Shown here one piece after another: positions 1 to 9,811 of a DNA stretch of 64,000 bases. Within the stretch, counting starts at the first letter, position 1, and each line of letters begins with the position of its first letter. Below the pieces are notes generated by a model. It did not search any database. It worked only from the letters and a program-made list of their open reading frames with translations, and was not told the origin of the DNA. Position numbers and translations under genes: made by a program. The stretch is from Patescibacteria group bacterium (lineage in GTDB: Bacteria > Patescibacteriota > Microgenomatia > UBA1406 > GWC2-37-13). The DNA is taken from positions 208,155 through 272,154 of the forward strand of contig JANWUX010000001.1 in the NCBI GenBank assembly GCA_025057905.1, read 5' to 3'.

Positions 1-1005
1 AGTATACCAAGTTTCGCTGAAAAAAAATCGGTTAAAGGGAAGAATCCCGCCCTCCAAAATTGAGAGATTTTTATTGAAGATTGCCTCTTTGTCAACAGCA
101 AAAATGGTTCCAATTCCCTTGCATCTTTCACAAGCTCCAAGGGGGGAGTTGAAGGAAAACATTCGTGGCTCAAGTTCAGGCAAAGAAATTCCATCTAAGG
201 GACAGGAAAACTTTTCCGAAAATAGAATCCTCTTTTTTCCAGAGTCAGCAACAACCAAGCCATCAGCTAAAGTTAGGGATTGCTCAATTGAGGTCGATAA
301 CCGAGACCGAAGACCCATCAGAAAGGATTGACTCTTCAATTGTTTGTAAAAAAGAGAAAGGTTATCAATTACTACTTCAATGTTGTGTTTATTTGTCTTT
401 ATTAAGCTGATATTTGCTCGAAGATCTTTTTCTTGATTGTCAACGATAACCTTAGTGTACCCCTTGCTCAATAGATTTTCAAAAAGAGCTCTAAACTCAC
501 CCTTTTTCTCTCTAACCACAGGAGACAAAACTCTGAAAGGGATAGGTCTTAGTTTCTCTCGCGATGTCTCCTCGAGTATAAGGTTTAGAGTTTTTTCAAC
601 AATTTCATCCAGAGACATTCTACTTATTTCCAAACCACATTTTGGACAGTGAGGATGACCGACTCTTGCAAACAGAAGTCTGAAATAATCATAAATCTCG
701 GTAATTGTTCCAACAGTTGACCGAGGATTGTGAGAAGGAGTTTTCTGATCAATTGAGATTGAAGGAGACAAACCTTCAATTAAATCAACATCTGGTTTAT
801 TCATAATTCCCAAAAATTGTCGTGCATAAGCTGAAAGCGACTCAACATATCGGCGCTGACCTTCGGCATATATCGTGTCAAAAGCAAGGCTTGATTTACC
901 GCTACCAGAGATGCCGGTGATGACAACTAGCTTATTTTTGGGAATGTCAAGAGAAATGTTTTTTAAATTATGTTCGCGGGCGCCTCGGATTTTCAGATAA
1001 TCCAT
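1..1005 (-). CDS. uvrA: UvrA excinuclease subunit A, N-terminal part (cut by window start)
   Basis: This is the DNA-damage sensor ATPase of nucleotide excision repair, working with UvrB. It is not in the ORF track because it has no stop inside the window; I translated the minus strand from an ATG at 1005. About 335 residues are visible. They begin [17 protein letters not shown] and carry Walker [10 protein letters not shown] near residue 31, the Q-loop region, CPKCG of the first zinc module near residue 120, and cysteine pairs CPLDG and CERCKG of the UvrA insertion region. The start lies 13 bases after the uvrB stop, so uvrB-uvrA is one operon. The C-terminal ABC half lies outside the window. 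Confidence 0.96.
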   Translation of the reverse strand, partial: MDYLKIRGAREHNLKNISLDIPKNKLVVITGISGSGKSSLAFDTIYAEGQRRYVESLSAYARQFLGIMNKPDVDLIEGLSPSISIDQKTPSHNPRSTVGTITEIYDYFRLLFARVGHPHCPKCGLEISRMSLDEIVEKTLNLILEETSREKLRPIPFRVLSPVVREKKGEFRALFENLLSKGYTKVIVDNQEKDLRANISLIKTNKHNIEVVIDNLSLFYKQLKSQSFLMGLRSRLSTSIEQSLTLADGLVVADSGKKRILFSEKFSCPLDGISLPELEPRMFSFNSPLGACERCKGIGTIFAVDKEAIFNKNLSILEGGILPFNRFFFSETWYT

Positions 1006-1018
1006 CAGAGTGACTCTT

Positions 1019-3082
1019 CTAACTTGATCTTTCGATTTCTTTTATTTTATCTCTGATCTTAATCGCCAACTCAAAATTTAGTTCTTCAGCCTGTTTCATC
1101 ATTTCTTGCCTGAGTCTTTTGATCAATTTTTTTCTGTCATAGGGAGTTAAAGATTCAACATTAATTCTTTCAAGATCACAAAGATCTCGGCTAACATCCG
1201 AAATTAAAGCGTTAATTTCATCAGTTTTTTTTTCAATAATTTTTTCTCTTATTGGTTTGGAAATTGGCCTTGGTGTGATCTGATGTTTTTTGTTGTACTC
1301 AAGCTGATATCTTCTCCGCCGGTTTATCTCCTTAATTGCCTCTTTCATCGATTGAGTCATCTCGTCAGCATAAAGAATTACTTGAGAATTAACATTTCTG
1401 GCCGCTCGACCCATTGTCTGGATTAGAGATGTCTTGGATCTTAAAAATCCCTCTTTATCGGCATCAAGAATCGCCACTAAAGAAACCTCTGGTAAATCCA
1501 GTCCCTCTCTAAGAAGGTTAACACCAATCAAGACATCATATTTTCCCCGTCGCAGGTCATCAAGAATGTCACTACGTTCAAGAGTATCGATATCACAGTG
1601 AAGATAGGCAGCTTTTATTTTTTTTTCTTTTAAATAGTTAGAGAGATCTTCGGCCATTTTTTTTGTTAGAGTCGTTACAAGAATCTTTTCTTTTTTTTCT
1701 ACCCTTTTTTCAATCTCAGAAAGAAGATCGATCACTTCATTTTTTGCAGGTCTGACAATGATCTTTGGATCAATGATACCAGTTGGTCGAATTAATTGTT
1801 CAGCGATAGCAAATTTATCATAAACTCCAAGCTTTTTGATTGGATTGTCATCTGGAACTCGAGATTGATTCATCTCCCACTCATCCGGAGTCGCCGAAAC
1901 ATAAATAATTCGCGAAGGAATTGGATAGAATTCCTCAAATTTAAGCGGCCGGTTATCAAAGGCGGCTTTGAGACGAAAACCAAACTCAACGAGGGTCTTC
2001 TTTCGAGAGAAATCACCGTTGAACATGCCTCGAAGTTGAGGAACTGTCATATGAGACTCATCAATAAACAACAGCCACTCAACCCCGTACGCCTGCCGAA
2101 AATAATGAAGAAGAGAAAAAGGTGGCTCACCCGGTTTTCGACCATCAAAATAACGGGAATAATTCTCTATACCGTTTACATAACCTAGTTCTCGGATCAT
2201 CTCAAGATCATAATTTACTCTTCTTATCAATCTTTCCGCCTCCAAGTTTTTTCCCTTCTTTCTTAACTCTTCCGATTCTTTTTTAAGATCCTCTCTTATC
2301 TGTGACTTAACCATCTCAAAAGTTAATCTATCGACCATATAATGTTTTGCTGGGTAAATAATGAATTTTTTGATTGAATGATTGTCATTTATTGTTTGCC
2401 CTGTCAGCGGATCAAATTTTTCGATTTTTTTGATTTCCGTTGACTCAATAATTAGTCGGTAACCAAAATCTTCATAGGCAGGATAAATGTCAATATTTTC
2501 CCCCCTAACTCTGAAAGTGCCCCGCTTAAAGTCAAACTCACTTCTTTCGTATTGAAGTTGAGCCAGGCGAGTAAAAATCTGGCGATGATCAATTAATTGA
2601 TTTTCACTTAGTTCAAGGATAAACCGGCCATATTCAACCGGTGAACCAATGTTGTAAATGCAGGAGACCGAAGCAATAACAATCACATCTCTTCGGGTCA
2701 AGATATTTGTCGTCGCTTGAAGCCGAAGTTTATCGATCAAATCGTTTATCTGGGCCTGTTTTTCAATATAAGTGTCAGTGGAAGGGATATAGGCCTCAGG
2801 TTGATAAAAATCATAATAAGAGACAAAATAGCAAACGGCATTTTCTGGAAAAAAATCTCGAAATTCCTGATAAAGTTGACCAGCTAAAGTCTTGTTATGA
2901 GAGATCACGAGAGTTGGTAGTTGAGTTTCTTGGATCACATTAGCCATAGTGAAAGTCTTGCCGCTGCCAGTGACTCCTAGAAGTACTTGGTTTTTTTGAC
3001 AATGAGTAACTCCCAAAACTAATTTCCTGATAGCTTCAGGCTGATCGCCGGTAGGTCTAAAGGCGGATCTAAGCTGAAACAT
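1019..3082 (-). CDS. uvrB: UvrB excinuclease subunit B
   Basis: UvrB is the damage-verifying helicase-like subunit of the UvrABC nucleotide excision repair complex. The 687-residue length is normal for the family. Walker A GVTGSGKT is at residues 36-43. The DNA-clamping beta-hairpin motif YYDFYQPEAYIPSTDTYIEK is near residues 90-110, the DEAD-like box IDESH near 340, and helicase motifs V (REGLDLPEVSL) and VI (QTMGRAARN) follow. The C-terminal UVR motif, which contacts UvrC or UvrA, is seen in the last 40 residues. It is the first gene of a uvrB-uvrA unit. No SOS box was looked for exhaustively and none was obvious. Confidence 0.98.
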   Translation of the reverse strand: MFQLRSAFRPTGDQPEAIRKLVLGVTHCQKNQVLLGVTGSGKTFTMANVIQETQLPTLVISHNKTLAGQLYQEFRDFFPENAVCYFVSYYDFYQPEAYIPSTDTYIEKQAQINDLIDKLRLQATTNILTRRDVIVIASVSCIYNIGSPVEYGRFILELSENQLIDHRQIFTRLAQLQYERSEFDFKRGTFRVRGENIDIYPAYEDFGYRLIIESTEIKKIEKFDPLTGQTINDNHSIKKFIIYPAKHYMVDRLTFEMVKSQIREDLKKESEELRKKGKNLEAERLIRRVNYDLEMIRELGYVNGIENYSRYFDGRKPGEPPFSLLHYFRQAYGVEWLLFIDESHMTVPQLRGMFNGDFSRKKTLVEFGFRLKAAFDNRPLKFEEFYPIPSRIIYVSATPDEWEMNQSRVPDDNPIKKLGVYDKFAIAEQLIRPTGIIDPKIIVRPAKNEVIDLLSEIEKRVEKKEKILVTTLTKKMAEDLSNYLKEKKIKAAYLHCDIDTLERSDILDDLRRGKYDVLIGVNLLREGLDLPEVSLVAILDADKEGFLRSKTSLIQTMGRAARNVNSQVILYADEMTQSMKEAIKEINRRRRYQLEYNKKHQITPRPISKPIREKIIEKKTDEINALISDVSRDLCDLERINVESLTPYDRKKLIKRLRQEMMKQAEELNFELAIKIRDKIKEIERSS

Positions 3083-3125
3083 AAAGTAGAAAATCTATAA
3101 TTTTAGCATTTTTTTCATAAAGTTT

Positions 3126-3722
3126 CTACTTTGAGAGGACTGATTTTTGCTTTTTGATAATTCTATCAACAATAACAAAACCGCCAATTAGCATGATAGT
3201 AATCAGAACAATTGTTAATTCAAGATAGTCACGTAAAAAAACTTTAATTCTCTCTCCAAAAATGAAAATCAGACCGCCCACCAAGAAAAACCTTCCACCT
3301 CGACCAATAATCGAAGCAATGATGAATCTCTTTATATCAAGCTCAAAAAGACCTGCTGCTAGAGTAAAAATTTTGTAAGGAATTGGCGTAAAACCAGCGA
3401 CAATCACTGCCCAGACATCATATTTTTGATAAAGAAGCTTAACTTGATAAAGCTTATCATCTGAGATAAATTTTCTGACAAGATGTCTTCCTCCCTTGGC
3501 TCCAATAAAATAGCCAAAAACACCACCTAAAACCGAAGAGACTGTTGTTAAGAGAGCATAAAAGAATGCTAATTCTGGCTTAAGGAAAGAAAGAGGGATC
3601 ATTAGTGTGTCCGGAGGAATAGGAAAAAATGACGATTCAGCAAAAGCAATTAAAACAAGAATAATTGATGGATTGCTAGATGTTAGAGCTTTATCAACGA
3701 ACTCTAAAAAAAATTCTTTCAT
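3126..3722 (-). CDS. DedA/YqaA-type (VTT domain) inner membrane protein
   Basis: This 198-residue polytopic membrane protein has the DedA/SNARE-associated (VTT) layout. The acidic entry motif ESSFFPIPPDTLMIPLS is at residues 29-45 and the re-entrant signature GFTPIPYKIFTLAAG near 110. Several hydrophobic spans follow and the C-terminal tail is basic. DedA proteins are linked to membrane homeostasis and lipid-carrier (undecaprenyl phosphate) recycling in other bacteria. Among subfamilies it is closest in style to the short YqaA branch. It precedes uvrB by 43 bases on the same strand, so it may share a transcript, but nothing suggests a repair role. Confidence 0.88.
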   Translation of the reverse strand: MKEFFLEFVDKALTSSNPSIILVLIAFAESSFFPIPPDTLMIPLSFLKPELAFFYALLTTVSSVLGGVFGYFIGAKGGRHLVRKFISDDKLYQVKLLYQKYDVWAVIVAGFTPIPYKIFTLAAGLFELDIKRFIIASIIGRGGRFFLVGGLIFIFGERIKVFLRDYLELTIVLITIMLIGGFVIVDRIIKKQKSVLSK

Positions 3723-3822
3723 TATTCAGTAATTATTTTAAAAGAAAATCAAAAATAAATTGACTCAGATTTGCTAAAACTGGAATTTGATAAAATTTAC
3801 TCTCAAAAAATAATTTTAAGTT

Positions 3823-5538
3823 ATGAAAATTTTTATCTCTGAAATTTGTGGTCCTTTCTATATCTTTTCAAAGGGAAACATAAACTGGTCAAGAATTCCC
3901 TTTAATGATCTTGAAAACAAAAACAAGATTGATCCTCAAAAAGAAAAAAAATTAATTTCAATTTTATTTAATTATTTAGATCAAATAAGTTCCCTAGGTT
4001 TTAATGGAGTAAGTCTTGATGATCTCGCTCATCTTGTTAGTATGCCTTTTTACTCAAATGCCATTCGAGAAAAACTCAATCATTATCGATTTTTTTACAA
4101 AAAACTTTTTTCGATAATAAAAGAAAAAAAACTAAAAATATTTATCAAAACTGATTTTATGTTCTATAACAGAGAGATAATTGATTATCTAAAAATAAAA
4201 AGAATTGATGAAAGCTCGATGTTCAGGATTTTTATTGAAAAAGCCTTCGAAGAATACCCAGAATTAGAAGGAATAATTATCAGAATTGGCGAATGCGACG
4301 GAGTCGATATAGTTAATGATTTTAAAAGTAAAATTACCATTAAATCAGCAAAACAATTAAATCATTTTTTAAAAATGATTATTCCTATTTTCGAAACTTA
4401 TCAAAAAAAAATAATCCTCAGAAACTGGACAGTAGGCATAAACAAAGTCGGTGATTTAATTTGGAATGAAAAAACCTTGAAAAAATCTCTTCACTCGATT
4501 GAAAGCAAAAATTTTTTCTTATCAATGAAATATGGAGAGACTGATTTTTTTAAGGGGATTGAACTTTCAAAATTAATTAATGCAACGAATCATCAAAAGA
4601 TAATTGAGTTTCAAACAAGAAGAGAGTACGAAGGATTTGGTACCTTTCCAGTTTTTGTTGGCTGGGATTATCAAAGTTTTTTAAAAAAAATGAAAAAAAA
4701 TAAAAATATTGTCGGTATTTGGGTCTGGCCATCAGAGGGAGGCTGGTGTTCATTTAAAAATATTTTTGCTTTTATCAAAAACAAATCTTCAATTTGGAAT
4801 GAATTAAATACTTATACAACTATTAATATTGCCAAAAATAACTGGCCAGTCAAAAAATGCATCTTTAGTTTTTATGAAAATTTTATTAATAAAAAAGACA
4901 CTAAAAATGAAAAGATAAAATTTTTAAGAATTGTAAAACTTGCTGATCAAGTAATAAAAAATGGGTACTACATTAAAGAGATAGTTAAAAAACAGATATT
5001 CTTTAATCGTTTTCGACTGCCACCACTTTTATTCCCAATATGGCAATACGTTACTGTTAATGATTTTATTTATTATATTTCAAAATATTTAGTAAGAAAA
5101 AAAGACTTGCCAATCAAAGATTCTTTAAAAGCTCTAAGAAAAATAAAAATGATTAAAAAGATTGCCAGAGAAATTAATTTAAACCAAAACTGGGATTACT
5201 ATTACGATACTTTTTATATCATTTTTCTTATAAGAAAACTAATTTTTAAAGAAGAGAAGAATTTCTCTTTTCTTGAACAATCAATAAAGAATTATGAAAA
5301 AAAATATGAAAATCATTTTTATTTTATAATCAATTGTCAGCCATGTCTAATCAAATCAATAATTTTTCGTTTAATTTTTAAAATCTTTTTAAGAAAAAAT
5401 AAAAAATACCACTTATTTCATCGATTAGTTATTAATAAATTAACCTTTTTTGTGCTGAGAAGAATATTTTATTTCTTTGGAAGAGAAAAATTTATCACAA
5501 ACAAAATTGGCATGCCGGTTGATTATTTTTTTAATTAA
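3823..5538 (+). CDS. putative cytosolic glycoside hydrolase-like TIM-barrel protein (GH67-like features)
   Basis: The product has 571 residues and no signal peptide or membrane span. The N-terminal two thirds reads like a TIM barrel with carbohydrate-enzyme motifs: NGVSLDDLAHL near residue 66, IIRIGECDGVD near 150, LSMKYGETDFF near 235, EFQTRREYEGFGTFPVF near 265 and GIWVWPSEGGW near 300. The 'IRxGE' and 'EFQ..rEYeG' pattern resembles GH67 alpha-glucuronidases. I infer the family from motif style only. The C-terminal third is lysine- and phenylalanine-rich and helical, with no recognised domain. Base composition is clearly more AT-rich than the neighbours, with runs of Lys, Ile, Asn and Phe codons. 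That fits recent acquisition or relaxed selection. It stands alone on the plus strand. Confidence 0.5.
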   Translation: MKIFISEICGPFYIFSKGNINWSRIPFNDLENKNKIDPQKEKKLISILFNYLDQISSLGFNGVSLDDLAHLVSMPFYSNAIREKLNHYRFFYKKLFSIIKEKKLKIFIKTDFMFYNREIIDYLKIKRIDESSMFRIFIEKAFEEYPELEGIIIRIGECDGVDIVNDFKSKITIKSAKQLNHFLKMIIPIFETYQKKIILRNWTVGINKVGDLIWNEKTLKKSLHSIESKNFFLSMKYGETDFFKGIELSKLINATNHQKIIEFQTRREYEGFGTFPVFVGWDYQSFLKKMKKNKNIVGIWVWPSEGGWCSFKNIFAFIKNKSSIWNELNTYTTINIAKNNWPVKKCIFSFYENFINKKDTKNEKIKFLRIVKLADQVIKNGYYIKEIVKKQIFFNRFRLPPLLFPIWQYVTVNDFIYYISKYLVRKKDLPIKDSLKALRKIKMIKKIAREINLNQNWDYYYDTFYIIFLIRKLIFKEEKNFSFLEQSIKNYEKKYENHFYFIINCQPCLIKSIIFRLIFKIFLRKNKKYHLFHRLVINKLTFFVLRRIFYFFGREKFITNKIGMPVDYFFN

Positions 5539-5981
5539 TTTTGACTCTAAATTTCTTAAATTTCTTTAAATGCAAAAATCAACTTTGTTTCAAGATATCT
5601 TATAAAGTGATTAATGTGATCTTGATCTTATTTTTTTATAAACCAGAAAAACATTTTTTATCTTAAATTATAGTTATTTCAATTCAAAGCTTTTTTTGTT
5701 TTTTTTGTATCAAGATACCTTCTCAATCTTCCAATTATTCTAAGCCTGATTTCGGTATTTTAGTAACTGTGCCAATAACTGTACCAGGATCAGGAGATAT
5801 TATTTGATTTAAAGTTGATAGAGCATTTGCGATAAATTTCTTCTCTTCTGGTGCTAATTCTTCTCTCTGACTTAATTCATTGAATCATTTTGTTAACTGA
5901 TCAATGTTATAATGCCGTTATTATAGAATTAATTAATACCGAATAATCTTTCCAGTTCTTGATTAATTTTAATTACAATGA
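5539..5981. other. gene-poor stretch with a decayed coding remnant
   Basis: About 440 very AT-rich bases with no ORF of useful length. On the minus strand, 5735-5923 reads as a coherent peptide with one in-frame TGA. The part after the stop contains REELAPEEKKFIANALSTL and ends IPKSGLE before a TAA. The amino-acid mix is protein-like, so this is probably the tail of a dead gene. The rest shows only T-rich low complexity. Confidence 0.4.
5735..5923 (-). pseudogene. remnant of an unknown gene, interrupted by TGA
   Basis: The minus strand reads RHYNIDQLTK, then TGA at 5885-5887, then FNELSQREELAPEEKK and onwards to a TAA at 5735. Both sides of the stop look like normal soluble protein, and Trp would fit at the TGA. 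There is no start codon upstream in frame before the next stop. I do not recognise the family. Confidence 0.35.
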
Positions 5982-7382
5982 TTAGTTATTTCTTAGATAT
6001 TCACTAAACCAATCAGCAATTAACTCATGATTGAAAACTGCCCAGTCAGAATTATTACCAATTTGAAATAAAGTAACACCTATAAGATAAGGATCTTCCT
6101 TTAATCTAGCATCAAACCAAACTAACCAATCCTTATATTTCTCAACATTATTATTCTTTAAAAAGCCACCGTAAGGATTCCAGTTTTCGGCTATCCCTCC
6201 TTCTGAAAGAATAATCGGCATATTAGCTAACACTGGCGCTTTAGTCTTTAAATAGACATGAATTTGTCGATAGAGTAATGACCAATTAAGCTCGTAATTG
6301 AGATCTTTGTTGTAATTATCAGAGTAAGCATGATAGCAAAAAGCGCCGCCTAGCTGATAAATCTCAACTAAATCATCAACCGCCGGTTCTAAATTTTCTG
6401 GTCTTGGCGTTCCAACCAAGGCTCCAGGAACGCAGGTTTTCATTCCCATTCGTTTGTTTAACTGAGACAGACGAAGCCAAAATCGACCATTCCAATCAAC
6501 CTCGTTTTTGTTTGACCATTGAGGCGTGTTCTCGGCCTCGTTGGGCGTGTGAACATAATCAAAAAGATAGCGCCCCTCGCCAAGAACTTGATAATTTGGG
6601 ATCATTACCTGGTTAAAAAAATCTTCAGCTGACCTAACGGGATCATCAGTTAGTTTGTAGTTTATACCAGATGTGTTTTGCCAAAATCTGAGAACAACGG
6701 TGCCACCTTGGAAAAGGGATCGATACTTTTGGATAGCTTCCATAAACTTCGGATTAGCATAAGGATCGATGAACTTAATCACTCTTGGACCTGACAAAAG
6801 AATTTTCTCTCCTCCAGGCGTGAAGTTAACAAGATAAAACATCCCCAGCTTGCTATTTGACAGTCTCATCACTGGCGGTCTTTTTGGTGGCGGTTGAGTT
6901 GGGTTTGGTGGCGAAACTACTGGTTGTTGAGTGATGCTATTTGAGGTTGGAAGTGACGTAAAAAAAGGAGTTATAATATTTAGACTATAAGGAGTGACCA
7001 TTGGCAAGATAGCAGGACTTATTAAATTTCCTGTCGGCCTAGGCGAGGCAGGAATAGTAACAGAAGTGGGAGAAAAAGTTGGCGAGGGTCGTTGATAAAC
7101 AGGAGTCAGAGTGAAGTTACTAAACTTTAACCCAGAAGAAGATTTATGATTATTATTTTCCATTCGTTTCGAACCTCGATTGATATTAATGACCCCAATT
7201 TTTTTTGTTTGACCTATTAAGTTCTTGACCGAGTTCCTAATTTCAGAGATACCTCTTTTAATTTTTGAGTCATCGATAATTGGTGTTTTTGAGAAAAAAA
7301 AATTTGTCACTAAAAAATCAGAGAGAAAAAAAGAGACGAAAAGAACAGCAATGAGCCTAAAAAAATATCTTCTATCAGTCAT
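5982..7382 (-). CDS. membrane-anchored putative glycoside hydrolase (TIM barrel) with Pro/Ser/Thr linker
   Basis: The 466-residue product has one N-terminal hydrophobic span (about residues 8-28), then a polar region. A long linker rich in Pro, Ser and Thr (about 90-170) follows, then a globular domain. The globular domain has GH clan A features: VVLRFWQNTSG, FDYVHTPNEAENTP with a candidate acid/base Glu, a PGALVG strand, CYHAYSDNY, and PIILSEGGIAENW with a candidate nucleophile Glu near the end. It would sit outside the cell, tethered by the N-terminal helix, and could trim surface or environmental glycans. The exact GH family cannot be settled by eye. It lies 18 bases downstream of the 7401-8393 gene on the same strand. 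Confidence 0.6.
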   Translation of the reverse strand: MTDRRYFFRLIAVLFVSFFLSDFLVTNFFFSKTPIIDDSKIKRGISEIRNSVKNLIGQTKKIGVININRGSKRMENNNHKSSSGLKFSNFTLTPVYQRPSPTFSPTSVTIPASPRPTGNLISPAILPMVTPYSLNIITPFFTSLPTSNSITQQPVVSPPNPTQPPPKRPPVMRLSNSKLGMFYLVNFTPGGEKILLSGPRVIKFIDPYANPKFMEAIQKYRSLFQGGTVVLRFWQNTSGINYKLTDDPVRSAEDFFNQVMIPNYQVLGEGRYLFDYVHTPNEAENTPQWSNKNEVDWNGRFWLRLSQLNKRMGMKTCVPGALVGTPRPENLEPAVDDLVEIYQLGGAFCYHAYSDNYNKDLNYELNWSLLYRQIHVYLKTKAPVLANMPIILSEGGIAENWNPYGGFLKNNNVEKYKDWLVWFDARLKEDPYLIGVTLFQIGNNSDWAVFNHELIADWFSEYLRNN

Positions 7383-7400
7383 CTAGGACAGGTTTTTAAG

Positions 7401-8393
7401 TTAAAAAGAAATCAATTGTCTTTCTTGATTAGAATAAATGATTCCTTCGAGTGCTTTTTTTAGGGAAAAATAATCCTTGGGGGTGATCCCTCGAAATTGG
7501 CTGGTTGTGTTTTGGGATGATCGACAAGCAAAGTTTTCACCAAACCTGTCTTTTATCTCTTCAAAATTCAACTCAAGACCATTTTCGGCGGCACAACTAT
7601 TGTATCTTTCTATTTCCGCCAAGATTTTTCTAAACTCATCTTGATACTTAGTGTTGACCAGTAAGTATTTGTCGGTTTTTATATCAAAAGAAAAAAAATC
7701 AAAAAGACGATAACCACACTGCCGACAATCATCAAAGAAGTAGCCCAATCCTGAATACTTAATATCTCCGTTGGGCATAATCTCAATCTCACGGAAATTA
7801 AATGAATCTCTAAAAGATTGGGTAGAAAAAACAACTCTTCCTGATTCAGGGTTTACAATAACGGCAAAATTTAAACTGAGAGCTCCTGTCTCAAAAACAA
7901 GGTTTTCAATTAGAAAAAAAACTTGATTGTTATCATAAATAAAAGGTAATATCCGAATGAAATTATTAGGTAGGTTGTCGAAAAGCTTAGGATAGTCTTT
8001 TTTTGTTATCTCGACAAATGAACAAACACCAAAACCATCACAATTAGAACTTGCAAGTCTCAATCTCTCCCTTTCTAAATAAAGAAATGAATTTTTTGTC
8101 TCAAAAGAGTTTGATTCTTTTCGGCTTTCTTTGCTACCAACTTTGTCCTCATAGGAGATATTTTTCGGTTTATAAACTTTCATTGCCTCTTGTGATTTTG
8201 TGTCTTTAGTTGAAGAAGGATTAACTTGTTGATTCTTTGTTGAAGAGATATTAACTTCTTGATTGTTTTTGATAAAGGGAAGAATATTGTCAAAAACAAA
8301 ATTGATTCTTGACTGGAAATAAACGTAGATTAAGGAAAACATAGAGAAAAATAATGCCAGAGCTATAAAAATAAAACCGGCCTTTTTAATCAT
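7401..8393 (-). CDS. single-span membrane protein of unknown function
   Basis: The 330-residue protein has an N-terminal membrane helix (about residues 5-28) followed by a polar linker. The linker contains a near-repeat (VNISSTKNQQ / VNPSSTKDTK). The C-terminal part is predicted extracellular, mixed alpha/beta, with scattered cysteines (CDGFGVC, DDCRQCGYR, NSCAAENG, FACRSS) that could form disulfides. I recognise no known domain. Its position directly before the anchored glycoside hydrolase suggests the two are cotranscribed. Confidence 0.65.
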   Translation of the reverse strand: MIKKAGFIFIALALFFSMFSLIYVYFQSRINFVFDNILPFIKNNQEVNISSTKNQQVNPSSTKDTKSQEAMKVYKPKNISYEDKVGSKESRKESNSFETKNSFLYLERERLRLASSNCDGFGVCSFVEITKKDYPKLFDNLPNNFIRILPFIYDNNQVFFLIENLVFETGALSLNFAVIVNPESGRVVFSTQSFRDSFNFREIEIMPNGDIKYSGLGYFFDDCRQCGYRLFDFFSFDIKTDKYLLVNTKYQDEFRKILAEIERYNSCAAENGLELNFEEIKDRFGENFACRSSQNTTSQFRGITPKDYFSLKKALEGIIYSNQERQLISF

Positions 8394-8483
8394 TTTTTCG
8401 AAATTTCTGAATTAAGAGGCTATGATTTTATTATAGCTTAATTTATCTGAAAGTTTTCCGGAAGAAAATTTTTTAAAAGGAGG

Positions 8484-8750
8484 TTATTTCTTTTTCGAGA
8501 CCAGTTCTTCGTTGATTAATTTCGCCTCTTGATAAGCATCAATTGAAAGGGCTAAACTAATGAGAATAGAGCTAATCAAAAATTCTAAGAATTCCGAAAA
8601 AAGTTTTTCAAATTTGTCTGCATAAAAAAATGAAGAGATAGAGAAACTTAGTAATAAAATTAACCCCATAGCCACTCTTCGACCATTGTAAAGATAGCCG
8701 ACTCCTAAAAAGAAAAGATTTAAAATAGCTGACAACCAAGGCTTTTTCAT
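8484..8750 (-). CDS. small two- to three-span membrane protein
   Basis: The 88-residue protein is mostly hydrophobic. The first helix region (KKPWLSAILNLFFLGVGYLYNGR) resembles the start of TM2-like or 'NNF-G-G--Y-G' small membrane proteins. Two more hydrophobic stretches follow, and the tail is charged and lysine-rich. An A/G-rich region precedes the ATG. It is upstream of the two membrane-anchored genes on the same strand. The function is unknown. Confidence 0.6.
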   Translation of the reverse strand: MKKPWLSAILNLFFLGVGYLYNGRRVAMGLILLLSFSISSFFYADKFEKLFSEFLEFLISSILISLALSIDAYQEAKLINEELVSKKK

Positions 8751-8819
8751 CGTTATTTATAAAATCTTAATAAGAAAGTTTCTCTTGTCAAGATTAACTC
8801 TTGACTTCATCAAAAGAAT

Positions 8820-9117
8820 CTAAAGATTAACAAAATTCTTTCTAAATTTTTGAGTGATATTTCTTTTCACAAGTAGATATTTGCATAGAATAATAATTAA
8901 TATTGAAAATTGACTCAAAGAATTTTTCTCTTCGATTAGGATAAGAACATAAGTCTTTCCTGATTTTTTTATTTCTTCGTCGTCTGGTGCTGAACAAATA
9001 CTCTCATTTTGGATTAAGATACCATCGACAATTTGCTCTTTTTTCCGGCGACAATTATTTCTTAAGATAAAAAGCTGGAAGGTGATCAGACCAAAGAAAA
9101 GATCAAAGAGACCTAAA
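8820..9117 (-). pseudogene. open frame without usable start, one hydrophobic segment
   Basis: The minus-strand frame stays open for about 99 codons to a TAG at 8820. It begins with a hydrophobic stretch (LFDLFFGLITFQLFIL), then a basic turn (RNNCRRKKEQ), then a mixed region and a second hydrophobic stretch (SILIIILCKYLLV). There is no ATG, GTG or TTG near its upstream stop. It is probably the remnant of a small membrane protein of unknown family. Confidence 0.3.
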
Positions 9118-9448
9118 ACTTATTATCAATCATATACAGTCTCAAAAAGGCAGGCAACCCTTTATGGTAAAACATGCAAATCTGATATATTAGACCAACT
9201 GGGCAAAAAAAGAAAATCTAAGATAAAGTGAGGATTAATAAGAACAGTTTTCCTTGATTCTTTCTTTTACTCAGACTTATCTTAGAAATAGGCTTTCTAT
9301 CTTCTGTGAATAAGTTAGCAAAAATCTCTTCCTAAATCTCCAAATCTTGAAATATACTCTTTAGATGAAGGGTTGCTGGTATAGTGATTAAAGTTTACCA
9401 CCTCTTGAACTCTTTTTACAATATTTTTATTTTTTTTATTTTATCTTA

Positions 9449-9668
9449 TCAATTTCTTCTTTGTTCTTTTTCAGTGTATCTCATCCTTTTTCTTCTTATT
9501 TGCTCAATTTCTCTGTAAAAAATCTCCAAGATGTCTTCATAATTTTCACCAATTTTATTCTTTTCAACTGAATTATAAAAATCAGAATCAGCGGTAGTAA
9601 AATTTGGTACTTAATGAATATTTGAGACAATTTCGCTCATTTTTTCATCATTGCTTTTTTTGTGAGAT
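9449..9668 (-). pseudogene. remnant of an unknown gene with in-frame TAA
   Basis: The frame contains an ATG (MSEIVSNIH), then TAA, then a coherent acidic/basic helical sequence including NKIGENYEDILEIFYREIEQ and ending in an Arg/Lys-rich tail before TGA. The composition is that of a real protein. The single stop could be one point mutation. The family is not recognised. Confidence 0.35.
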
Positions 9669-9811
9669 TTGATTTATATAATTTTCTTGTCTTCTTTTAC
9701 ACTCATCTTTTGGTAGAGGAGTCCAGTGATTTTCATTTATCTAACAATCAATTTGCTGCATAATTATTTTCTTAAAATCAAGACTCCGCTGTAGGAAAAG
9801 CGACAGCAGAT

